DNA of 20,131 bases from an uncultured Collinsella sp. (GTDB taxonomy: Bacteria; Actinomycetota; Coriobacteriia; Coriobacteriales; Coriobacteriaceae): positions 1 to 20,131 of the forward strand of contig CAAFQT010000167.1 of NCBI GenBank assembly GCA_900765185.1, given 5' to 3'. The notes below the pieces were generated by a model, which ran no database searches, was not told the DNA's origin, and saw only the letters and a program-made list of their open reading frames with translations. The position numbers and the translations under genes are program-made. This document shows, piece after piece, positions 13,343 to 20,131 of this stretch (position 1 is its first letter; each line of letters opens with the position of its first letter).

Positions 13343-14866
13343 ATGCCGTGCACAACGATTTTGGTTGGTAAGAACGCGAGCTACGACGGGTCGACCCTGG
13401 TTGCCCGAAATGAGGACTCGTCCAACGGGGTGTTTGAGCCCAAGCGCATGCGCGTGGTGCATCCCGATGAACAGCCGCGCGTCTACACGAGCGTCCTGAG
13501 CCACCTGACCGTTGAGCTGCCCGATAATCCCATGCGTTATACAAGCGTCCCCGACGTTGTCCCCGGTCATGGCATTTGGGCCGAGGCCGGCTTCAACGAG
13601 CTCAATGTTGGCATGTCCGCAACCGAGACGCTCACCACCAACGAGCGCGTCCGCGGCGCCGATCCGCTCGTGGACTACGTGCCCGCCAAGGGCAACGAGG
13701 GCGAGGACGGCTATGTTCCGGCGCAGCCCGGTGGTTTGGGCGAGGAGGATATGGTGACCCTGGTGCTGCCGTACGCCAAGTCCGCCCGCGACGGTGTGCG
13801 CATCCTGGGCGACCTGCTCGAGCGCTACGGCACCTACGAGAACAACGGCATCGCCTTTAGTGATGTTGACGAGATCTGGTGGCTCGAGACCATCGGCGGC
13901 CACCACTGGATCGCCAAGCGCGTGCCCGATGATGCCTACGTGACCATGCCCAACCAGCTGGGTATCGATAGCTTTGACCTGGACGACGCCGAGGGCGCCC
14001 AGGTCGACCACATGTGCTCCGCCGACCTGCGCTCCTGGATGGCCGAGTGGCATCTGGACCTGATGCTGGGCGTCGAGGGCGACGGTCCCGCCGCGGTCTT
14101 TAACCCGCGCGAGGCCTTTGGCTCGCACAGCGACAGCGACCACGTCTACAACACGCCGCGTGCCTGGTATATGCAGCGCTGTCTCAACCCCAGCGATGTG
14201 TGGGACGGTCCCGAGGCCGACTACACGCCCGAGAGCGACGATATCCCCTGGAGCCGCGTGCCCGAGCGCAAGGTGACCATCGAGGATATCAAGTACGTGC
14301 TTTCGAGCCACTACCAGGGTACGGAGTACGACTGCTACGGCAGCAAGGGCACGCCCGCCACGCGCGGCGCCTATCGTCCCATCGGCATTAACCGCAACAG
14401 CCAGCTTGCCGTGCTGCAGCTGCGCCCCTATGCGCAGCCGGCGTATCGCGCCGTGCAGTGGATGGCGTTTGGCTCCAACTCGTTTAACGCGCTCGTGCCG
14501 CTGTACGCCAATGTCGAAACCATGCCCGAGTACTATGCCGACACGCAGGCTCGCGTGACGTCCGAGAATTTCTATTGGGCAAATCGCCTGATCGGCGCCT
14601 TGGCCGATGTTCGCTTCCATGAGTGCGGTCGCGCGGTTGAGGATTATCAGGAGAAGGTCGGCGGCATGGGCCACAAGCAGATTCACGACGTTGACGCTGT
14701 CGTGACCGCGCTGCCCGAGGCCGAGGTGCCCGCCGAGCTCGCCCGCGCCAACGAAGAGTTTGCCGAGCGCGTGCGGGTGGAGACCGATGCTCTGTTGGGC
14801 AAGGTACTCTACACCACGAGCTGCGCCATGAAGAACTCCTTCGCGATGAACGACAACATCAGGTAA
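13343..14866 (+). CDS. C69-family dipeptidase (Ntn hydrolase)
   Basis: 507 aa. It resembles lactobacillal PepD-type dipeptidases, which cleave a range of dipeptides. The N-terminus MPCTTILVGKNASYDGST matches the family, whose nucleophile is the near-terminal Cys (Cys3 here) exposed by processing. ARNED (21-25) is the next conserved block, and DEIWWLETIGGHHW is the typical mid-protein motif. There is no signal peptide, so it should be cytoplasmic, probably used in peptide fermentation. The start at 13343 gives correct ribosome-binding-site spacing and places Cys at the expected position; the ATG at 13337 would add MR ahead of it. Single gene, with its own promoter candidate. No clear terminator follows; the next promoter begins within 10 nt of the stop. 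Confidence 0.94.
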   Translation: MPCTTILVGKNASYDGSTLVARNEDSSNGVFEPKRMRVVHPDEQPRVYTSVLSHLTVELPDNPMRYTSVPDVVPGHGIWAEAGFNELNVGMSATETLTTNERVRGADPLVDYVPAKGNEGEDGYVPAQPGGLGEEDMVTLVLPYAKSARDGVRILGDLLERYGTYENNGIAFSDVDEIWWLETIGGHHWIAKRVPDDAYVTMPNQLGIDSFDLDDAEGAQVDHMCSADLRSWMAEWHLDLMLGVEGDGPAAVFNPREAFGSHSDSDHVYNTPRAWYMQRCLNPSDVWDGPEADYTPESDDIPWSRVPERKVTIEDIKYVLSSHYQGTEYDCYGSKGTPATRGAYRPIGINRNSQLAVLQLRPYAQPAYRAVQWMAFGSNSFNALVPLYANVETMPEYYADTQARVTSENFYWANRLIGALADVRFHECGRAVEDYQEKVGGMGHKQIHDVDAVVTALPEAEVPAELARANEEFAERVRVETDALLGKVLYTTSCAMKNSFAMNDNIR

Positions 14867-14872
14867 AACGCT

Positions 14873-14902
14873 TTGTCGCTTTCGCTCAATCTTGGGTACA
14901 AG
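14873..14902 (+). promoter_or_regulatory. Putative promoter of the phasin-ABC1 operon
   Basis: TTGTCG (14873-14878), 18-bp spacer, TACAAG (14897-14902). Followed by GGAG (14928-14931), 6 nt before the ATG at 14938. Confidence 0.5.
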
Positions 14903-14937
14903 AACGCCAATGCAGTTGTTTGTGATTGGAGATAACC

Positions 14938-15354
14938 ATGGTTATGAAACTCGATCAGCTTGTTAACGGCGCCATTAACGTGGGCTTTGGCGCTGCCGCC
15001 GTTGCTGTCGAAGGCGGCAAGAAGGTCCTCGACGACCTTAACACCAAGGGCGAGCAGGTCCGCAAGGACACCACCACCCCCGATATCGCCCGCAGTGTGT
15101 CCGACATGTTCGAGCAGGCCGGCGGTACCATCTCCGATCTGACCGAGCGCTTGGGCATGCAGAGCGAGACCGCGGCCCAGCGCGTGCTTGACGAGCTCAT
15201 CCTTGCCCGGGTCCGCGTCATGACCGCCCCCGAGCGCACGGCCTTCCTGGCCCATGTGCGCGACATCGTCGATTCGGTCGAGGACAACGTGACCTCGGTG
15301 CCCGTCGAGTCCGTTGAGCCCGACGATGCGAAGGATACCGAAGAGGCCGAGTAG
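14938..15354 (+). CDS. Phasin-like helical protein
   Basis: 138 aa, mostly helical. An alanine/glycine-rich N-terminal helix (LVNGAINVGFGAAAVAVEGG, 8-27) is followed by charged helices with a KKVLDDLNTKGEQV segment and an acidic C-terminal tail. This layout resembles phasins, the amphipathic proteins that coat polyester or lipid granules, and related membrane-associated proteins; the match is by pattern only. The gene ends 8 nt before the ABC1 kinase gene, so the two share a transcript. The ATG at 14938 has GGAG 6 nt upstream; ATG 14926 has no ribosome binding site. A small regulatory partner of the kinase is an equally good reading. Confidence 0.65.
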   Translation: MVMKLDQLVNGAINVGFGAAAVAVEGGKKVLDDLNTKGEQVRKDTTTPDIARSVSDMFEQAGGTISDLTERLGMQSETAAQRVLDELILARVRVMTAPERTAFLAHVRDIVDSVEDNVTSVPVESVEPDDAKDTEEAE

Positions 15355-15362
15355 CAGCGCAG

Positions 15363-17126
15363 ATGGCAGATTCCACCACCGATTACAACAATCTAGATCC
15401 TTTGGGTGACGAGGCGGCGGTTGTCGATGAGGTCGATGCCGCCGTCTCGGGCGCTCGCAAAAAGCCGCGCGCTGTCGATATGGTGCCCGAAGAGCCCGAC
15501 GCGATGGCGCCGGACGAGGAATACCAGCTCACGCCGGCGGGTCGTCGCGAACGCATCGGGCAGATTGTTCGCTTGGTCAAAAAGTACCGTGTGTGGGATA
15601 ACCTCACGCCGGTTCGCTTGCGCCGCCTGCTCGAGGAGCTCGGCCCCATGTTCGTCAAGATGGGGCAGATTCTGGCCAACCGGTCCGAGATTCTGCCGCA
15701 GCGCTTTTGCGATGAGCTGCGCCGTCTGCGTTCCGACGTGGAGCCGGTGCCCTACGAGGTAGTGCTCCGCTGCTTGGAAGAGGAATACGGCCTGCGCCTG
15801 GGGGAGATGTTCGATGCGATCGACCCCAATCCGCTTGGTAGCGCATCGCTCGCGCAGGTGCACCGCGCCCGCCTGGTGACCGGCGAGGACGTGGCCGTTA
15901 AGGTGCAGCGCCCCGGTGCGCAGCAGGTTATGGCACAGGACATCGATATCATCCGCTCGGTGGTGCGTATCGTTTCCAAGTTCGTCAACACCGATCAATT
16001 CGTTGATCTGCACGGCGTAGTCGAGGAGTTGTGGACCTCGTTTCGCGAGGAGACCAACTTTTTGGCCGAGGCCAAAAACCTCAACGACTTCTACGAGCTC
16101 CATAAGAGCGTTCATGGCGTGACGTGCCCTAAATCCTATCTGGACCTGTGCACCGAGCACGTGGTGGTTATGGACTACGTCGACGGCATTTCGATCGCCG
16201 ATCCCGAACGCTTGGTGGCCGAGGGCTATGACTTGGAAAAGATCGGTGCCGCGATTGTCGAGGACTACTCTACGCAGGTGCTCGATGACGGTTTTTTCCA
16301 TGCCGACCCGCATGCGGGAAACATCATTCTCAAGGACGGCATCGTCTACTTTATCGACTTGGGCATGGTCGGACGCATGTCGAGTCACGATCGCGGTATC
16401 GTCAAGGACATGATTTTCGCCGTGGCCGAGGGTGACGTGCCCAAGCTCAAGGATTCGCTCATGCGCTTCGCCGTGACGCGTGGCGATTCGGCCGAGCTCG
16501 ATCATTCAGCGTTTTTGTCCGACCTTGACTTTATCGTGGCTGACTTTGCGGGCCTTGACCTGAAGGATCTGGATATCGGCGAGTTTTTGACCTCGCTGTT
16601 AAACCTCGCGCGTAAGAATGACGTTGAGCTGCCGAGCGTGGTGACAATGTTCGCGCGCGGCATGGTGACGCTCGAGGGTCTGCTGACCGAGTACATGCCC
16701 AACGTCAACATGATCCAGATCATTCAGGCTCATATCAAAAACGAGAAGAGCATCTATGCCCGCATGCGCGAGATGAGCCGCGACTTTGCCGCGAGCAGCT
16801 ATCGCGCGGCAAAAGGCTCGCTCGAGGCGGCCGAGTATCTGGGCTTGGCTTCGCGTATGCTCACGCGCGGCCAGCTTAAGGTGAACACGCAGATCATGAG
16901 CAGCGATAAGGCGCTGCGACAGCTGGGCGGAATCATCGACCGCATGTCGATGGCGATTGTGATCGCCGGTCTGTTTATCGGTTCGTCGGTGGTGTACTAT
17001 GCACGCATCGAGCCGGTTGTGTTTGGTATCCCAGTCATTGGCTTTATGGGCTACGTGAGCGCGCTGGTGCTGGCGCTTATGCTGGGTCGCAATATCTGGC
17101 TCAACAGCCACGGCGGCAAGCACTAG
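15363..17126 (+). CDS. ABC1/AarF/UbiB-family atypical kinase
   Basis: 587 aa membrane-anchored member of the UbiB family of protein-kinase-like ATPases. Visible motifs are KxGQ (K99-M-G-Q102) in the family-specific N-terminal extension, the nucleotide loop GSASLAQVHRA (159-169) with VAVKVQRPG (Lys180), the catalytic loop HADPHAGN (313-320) and the metal-binding DLG (Asp332). Two C-terminal membrane helices lie at about 530-547 and 553-575. UbiB supports ubiquinone synthesis in E. coli, and relatives affect lipid distribution in eukaryotes. A strict anaerobe of this type probably lacks ubiquinone, so another lipid role is likely (inference). The acidic first ~55 residues are variable. The ATG at 15363 has a weak ribosome binding site; translation may be coupled to the upstream gene. 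GAAGAG 9 nt before an ATG at 15504 is an alternative. Confidence 0.93.
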   Translation: MADSTTDYNNLDPLGDEAAVVDEVDAAVSGARKKPRAVDMVPEEPDAMAPDEEYQLTPAGRRERIGQIVRLVKKYRVWDNLTPVRLRRLLEELGPMFVKMGQILANRSEILPQRFCDELRRLRSDVEPVPYEVVLRCLEEEYGLRLGEMFDAIDPNPLGSASLAQVHRARLVTGEDVAVKVQRPGAQQVMAQDIDIIRSVVRIVSKFVNTDQFVDLHGVVEELWTSFREETNFLAEAKNLNDFYELHKSVHGVTCPKSYLDLCTEHVVVMDYVDGISIADPERLVAEGYDLEKIGAAIVEDYSTQVLDDGFFHADPHAGNIILKDGIVYFIDLGMVGRMSSHDRGIVKDMIFAVAEGDVPKLKDSLMRFAVTRGDSAELDHSAFLSDLDFIVADFAGLDLKDLDIGEFLTSLLNLARKNDVELPSVVTMFARGMVTLEGLLTEYMPNVNMIQIIQAHIKNEKSIYARMREMSRDFAASSYRAAKGSLEAAEYLGLASRMLTRGQLKVNTQIMSSDKALRQLGGIIDRMSMAIVIAGLFIGSSVVYYARIEPVVFGIPVIGFMGYVSALVLALMLGRNIWLNSHGGKH

Positions 17127-17177
17127 AGGCTGTGACCGTCACCACATTCTCCTATCGCAAACAACAGCTTTTACCTT

Positions 17178-17206
17178 GGGCTTCGCCTGCGTGCGAGGCC
17201 CTTTTG
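17178..17206 (+). terminator. Terminator of the phasin-ABC1 operon
   Basis: GGGCTTCGC pairs with GCGAGGCCC (9 bp, one wobble) around CTGCGT, then TTTT. It lies 51 nt after the kinase stop. Confidence 0.82.
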
Positions 17207-17232
17207 CGTGATAGCATATTGACGGTTTTAAT
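17204..17232 (+). promoter_or_regulatory. Putative promoter of the riboswitch transcript
   Basis: TTGCGT (17204-17209), 17-bp spacer, TTTAAT (17227-17232). It predicts a start at about 17239, just before the 5' strand of riboswitch P1. The -35 begins within the T tract of the preceding terminator. An alternative pair, TTGACG (17219) and TAGATG (17241), would start inside P1 and is less likely. Confidence 0.5.
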
Positions 17233-17242
17233 CGATGGCCTA

Positions 17243-17413
17243 GATGGTGGTGCGGAGACGCACGAATGCGCGGTTTTCCTGCGCGTTTGGGAGAATCGGG
17301 GTGCAAGTCCCCGGCTGTACCAGTAACCGTAATTCCTCTTGGCTCGGGATGTTCGCGTCGCAGATCGGACGGCGCGCCCGAGTCGTTAAGGTTAAGTCGG
17401 ATCGCCTCCCATC
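17243..17413 (+). promoter_or_regulatory. Cobalamin riboswitch
   Basis: Adenosyl-/methyl-cobalamin aptamer in the leader of the 17558 gene. The conserved core reads GGGAGAATCGGGGTGCAAGT (17289-17308), then CCCCGGCTGTACCAGTAACC (17309-17328) and GTAA. This matches the RF00174-type GGTGcaAxTCC...GCtGtaCCcGcAACtGTaa pattern. The variable arm is closed by CTCGGG/CCCGAG (about 17343-17382). The B12 box AAGTCGGATCGCCTCCCA (17394-17411) ends the aptamer. GATGG (17243-17247) and CCATC (17409-17413) can form the base of P1. Such switches usually turn expression off when cobalamin binds. Confidence 0.9.
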
Positions 17414-17557
17414 TTGCATGCGGCTGCGGCGTATGCCGCCGGTGTGCATAGGGCTCTGGAGGGAAGGGGGACCCCGATGGGGGAACTCGAGCGCAACATG
17501 CGCGATGACGTGGGGCAGCTTCAAGGCAACGCTCCAAGTACAGACAGTAGGAGACAA
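17414..17557 (+). promoter_or_regulatory. Riboswitch expression platform / leader
   Basis: 144 nt between aptamer and ATG 17558. It has a GGCGTATGCC-centred hairpin (about 17423-17448), a purine-rich GGAGGGAAGGGGG run (17458-17470) and an in-frame ATG at 17477. CTCCCATC at the aptamer end (17406-17413) can pair with GATGGGGG (17476-17483, one wobble), covering that ATG; this competes with P1. No hairpin followed by a T tract is seen, so control is more likely translational. Confidence 0.5.
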
Positions 17558-20131
17558 ATGGATATGTTTGAGGACGAGTGCCAGCGTGCCTCGCTTCGTC
17601 GCCGTGGCGTAATCGCGCGCGGCGTGGCAAAGCGCTGCCTGGTGGCATTCCTGGCCTTCGCGATGGCCTTTGGCACCACGCCGGCTCAGCTGTGGGCCGA
17701 GGGTGCCGAGGGCATTACCGACGCTGTGGCTCAGGCTACGACGCCAGGCGAGGACGCAGCGCTTGTGGGCGGTACCGCTGAGCAGAGCGGCGCCGAGGTT
17801 TCGGATTCCGGGAGCGCGCCTGCAGCTAGTGCCGCCACTACAGAGGCAGCAACTGGCGACGAAGGCTCGGCGATGGGGGAGAGCCCTGCCACGAGCGAGC
17901 AGTCTTCGACGGCATCCGCTGGCCAAGCAGGATCTGCCGCCGCGGCTGCCGTCCAGACAGAGAACCCGACAGAAACTGGCGATGTCGTCAAGAAGCAAAT
18001 CGAGGTCTCGTTCTCGATTATCGGCACCGATGCCGACGGCAAGGCTCAGACCTGGGTGGCGCCTACGCAGCTCAAGCTCGACGAGGGCGCGACGGCTGCG
18101 GATGCCTTCATTAAGCTGCAGGAGAAGACGGGCTTCAAGGCGAAGTACGATCCGAACACGGCATACGGTTTCTACCTCGAAAGCATCACCTCCCCGAGCG
18201 ATGGCCGCACGCTTGCCTACGATCCGACGACTCATGCCTACTGGCAGCTGTTCGTCGACGGCGCGTCTTCCTCGGTTGGCGCGAGCAGCGTCAAACTCAC
18301 CCAGGGGCAGAAGATTGAGTTTGCCTATACGGCTGGTAGCGCGTCCCCTGTCGTTAAGGACCAGCTTGCTGCGAATGTGACCGTCATTGGTCGCGATGCC
18401 CAGGGCAAGACTCAGACCTGGGTCGACAACGCGCAGTATGTGGTGACGTCCGGTTCGAGCGCGCTTGATCTTACGAAGGTCGCGCTTGAGGCGAATGATA
18501 TTGACGCCGTTGCTGCGGGCTCCTTCATTCTGAGCCTTAAGTACAACGGTGTTGAGCTGGGTACGCCCCAAGATTATTCGACCTATTGGCAGCTGTTTAT
18601 CAACGGCAAGTCGAGTGACTATACGGCGGACAATGTCACCATCCATGCTGGCGATACCGTCACGTGGTTCTACGGTGGCTGGGGAGACCAGTTGCCGTCC
18701 GATTCTGTCCATGCTTCCGTTCAGGTGCTTGGCAAGGACAAGGACGGCAAGCAGCAGGTTTGGGCTTCGACGGGCCAGACGAGTCTCAAGGCGGGCTCTA
18801 CTGCTAAGGACCTGTTGGAGCAGACTGGTCTTAAACTCAAAGCTACAGAAGAGTCTTGGGGTTGGTACCTTAGGGGCATTACCTCGCCGCTTGACGGTAA
18901 GACCTATTGTGGCTCTGATGCTGCGACCAATAGCTATTGGCGCTTCTACGTAAAGGGCAAGTCCGACGCAAAGTACAAGTTCGCCGACGTTGGCGCTGGT
19001 GCCTACGAGCTCCATGAGGGTGACGCCGTCACCTTTATGTATGCTGGCGACAGCGATGCCCTCCCTGGTCAGGTGCTTGGATCCGCCGATATCATCGGCC
19101 CCGATGTCAACGGCAACAATACTCGCTGGGGCTCGGCAAGCAATGTTTCCCTGCCCGAAGGCTCTACGGCTCAGGACCTTATTGAGACGGTGCTGAAGGC
19201 GAAGGGCATTGATTACAAGGCCTCCCAGAGTGGTGCATACTGGTCCATTACTTCGCCGTTCGAAGACAAGTCTTACGGCTATGATGGTGCGACCGGTAAA
19301 TACTGGCATCTGTATATCAACGGAGAGTCCTCATCTCTCTGTGCCAACCAGGTCACGCTCAAGAGCGGCGACAAGGTTACATTTGCCTACACCACCGAAA
19401 AATCGCCCATGCCCGATCCCGACAAGATTGTCGTGGACCCGAGTGCGACGACTCCTAATTGGGATGCCGAGTGGGCCGGCTACGGCAACAGTGGCAACGG
19501 TTCGACCGTAACGGATGCCAAGACGCCTGCGCAGGCCGCCGGTCTTAAGTGGGCCTTCGATTGGAAGGCCGAGTCTGGCCAGCAGTATGCCAACTGCAGC
19601 GAGCCTGTCATCGCTAACGGCTTTGTGTACATCGCGACCGAGAACGAGCTCATTAAGATCGATTCGTCCACGGGCAAAAAGGTTGCCTCTGCGCCGCTTG
19701 CCTCCAAGGTGAGCTATACCTCTCGTCCGATCTATACCAATGGCCTTATCATCGTTCCGCTCAACGGCGGTGCGGTCCAGGCGATTACTGCAGACAAGCT
19801 GATCTGCAAGTGGCTGACGCCTGGTTTGACGGATTTGACGCAGAGCTCCTGCACCGTCGTTTCGGACGGCGAGTACGTCTATGTAGGCTCGGTCGATATT
19901 TCGTATGACGAGAATTACAACGCGACCTACGGCAACGGCTCCTTTGCACGCATTAAGATTGCCACGGGCGAAGTTTCTTGGCAGAACATCGACCCTACCG
20001 AGGGCTATTACTGGACTGGTGCGGCTTTGACGGATAAGTATGCCATCGTTCCTACGAGCGCGGGTACGCTTAAGTGCATTGATAAGACGACGGGCGATGT
20101 CGTTTCGACCATGGAGCTCGGCGCTGTCGCA
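17558..20131 (+). CDS. Secreted protein with four DUF4430 repeats and PQQ-type beta-propeller (3' truncated)
   Basis: 858 codons, open to the window end. Basic RRR (14-16) and hydrophobic CLVAFLAFAMAFG (27-39) form a Sec signal peptide with likely cleavage AQLWA-EG after residue 47. A Ser/Ala/Thr/Glu-rich linker runs to ~145. Four repeats follow, about 146-258, 272-372, 385-496 and 508-612, each with a Y-W-x-[LF]-[FY]-[VI]-x-G motif (YWQLFVDG, YWQLFING, YWRFYVKG, YWHLYING). These are DUF4430-like, the family related to the transcobalamin C-terminal domain. From ~663 come PQQ/quinoprotein-type blades (GFVYIATENELIKIDSSTGK; GEYVYVGSV...RIKIATGEVSW). With the cobalamin riboswitch upstream, extracellular corrinoid capture is the best inference. 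AGGAG lies 4 nt before ATG 17558; ATG 17477 (27 codons longer, stronger purine run) and ATG 17564 are alternatives. A cell-wall anchor would lie beyond the window. Confidence 0.88.
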   Translation, partial: MDMFEDECQRASLRRRGVIARGVAKRCLVAFLAFAMAFGTTPAQLWAEGAEGITDAVAQATTPGEDAALVGGTAEQSGAEVSDSGSAPAASAATTEAATGDEGSAMGESPATSEQSSTASAGQAGSAAAAAVQTENPTETGDVVKKQIEVSFSIIGTDADGKAQTWVAPTQLKLDEGATAADAFIKLQEKTGFKAKYDPNTAYGFYLESITSPSDGRTLAYDPTTHAYWQLFVDGASSSVGASSVKLTQGQKIEFAYTAGSASPVVKDQLAANVTVIGRDAQGKTQTWVDNAQYVVTSGSSALDLTKVALEANDIDAVAAGSFILSLKYNGVELGTPQDYSTYWQLFINGKSSDYTADNVTIHAGDTVTWFYGGWGDQLPSDSVHASVQVLGKDKDGKQQVWASTGQTSLKAGSTAKDLLEQTGLKLKATEESWGWYLRGITSPLDGKTYCGSDAATNSYWRFYVKGKSDAKYKFADVGAGAYELHEGDAVTFMYAGDSDALPGQVLGSADIIGPDVNGNNTRWGSASNVSLPEGSTAQDLIETVLKAKGIDYKASQSGAYWSITSPFEDKSYGYDGATGKYWHLYINGESSSLCANQVTLKSGDKVTFAYTTEKSPMPDPDKIVVDPSATTPNWDAEWAGYGNSGNGSTVTDAKTPAQAAGLKWAFDWKAESGQQYANCSEPVIANGFVYIATENELIKIDSSTGKKVASAPLASKVSYTSRPIYTNGLIIVPLNGGAVQAITADKLICKWLTPGLTDLTQSSCTVVSDGEYVYVGSVDISYDENYNATYGNGSFARIKIATGEVSWQNIDPTEGYYWTGAALTDKYAIVPTSAGTLKCIDKTTGDVVSTMELGAVA

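Noticed and set aside
13328..14686. 452-codon minus-strand frame opposite the C69 peptidase
   Set aside because: Same reason: antisense to a gene with clear motifs, biased composition, no start signal.
17240..19309. 689-codon open frame on the minus strand opposite the DUF4430 gene
   Set aside because: It runs through the riboswitch and antisense to a well-supported gene, has no ribosome binding site, and its low-complexity Arg/Leu/Gly/Ala composition is typical of a shadow frame in GC-rich DNA.

Overview
The window is about 20.1 kb of GC-rich DNA that is almost fully coding. It has strong AGGAGG-type ribosome binding sites, GC-rich hairpin-plus-T terminators and -10 boxes often reading TAnnCT. 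Gene content (a phasin-like/ABC1 kinase pair, duplicated small lipoproteins, a C69 peptidase, Fhs with FchA and FolD, DUF4430 surface proteins) and codon use suggest an anaerobic Coriobacteriia gut actinobacterium such as Collinsella. This placement comes from family resemblance, not a search. The first 19 bases are an Illumina adapter, so this is the raw end of a draft contig.

Layout. 1-1423: end of ruvA, overlapping ruvB (Holliday-junction branch migration). 1570-3237: fhs, formate-tetrahydrofolate ligase, with its own promoter and terminator. 3416-4402: a single-pass membrane protein with a disordered N-terminus, a PASTA-like outer domain and a heptad-repeat tail. 4421-5602 (minus): a cation diffusion facilitator, transcribed divergently from a double zinc-ribbon protein (5821-7158). 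7159-7514: non-coding, with three hairpins. 7515-9416 (minus): an ADP-ribosylglycohydrolase and a YhcG-type PD-(D/E)xK nuclease. 9585-9854: a small PH-like protein. 9949-11374 (minus): two paralogous lipoproteins, each with a terminator and an upstream copy of an inverted-repeat element; one also has a structured leader. 11752-13241: fchA-folD. 13343-14866: C69 dipeptidase. 14938-17126: phasin-like protein and ABC1/UbiB-like kinase. 17243-17413: cobalamin riboswitch. 17558 to the window end: a secreted protein with four DUF4430 (transcobalamin-like) repeats and a PQQ-type beta-propeller, still open at the edge.

Two things stand out. First, the riboswitch-controlled DUF4430/propeller protein is a candidate extracellular corrinoid-capture protein. 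It puts in one chain the fold family of the transcobalamin C-terminal domain and a beta-propeller, the architecture of the Bacteroides B12-binder BtuG. Second, the FolD encoded next to FchA lacks the catalytic Lys and Gln of the FolD cyclohydrolase site. This suggests a division of labour: FchA interconverts 10-formyl- and methenyl-THF, FolD acts only as a dehydrogenase, and Fhs supplies 10-formyl-THF from formate.
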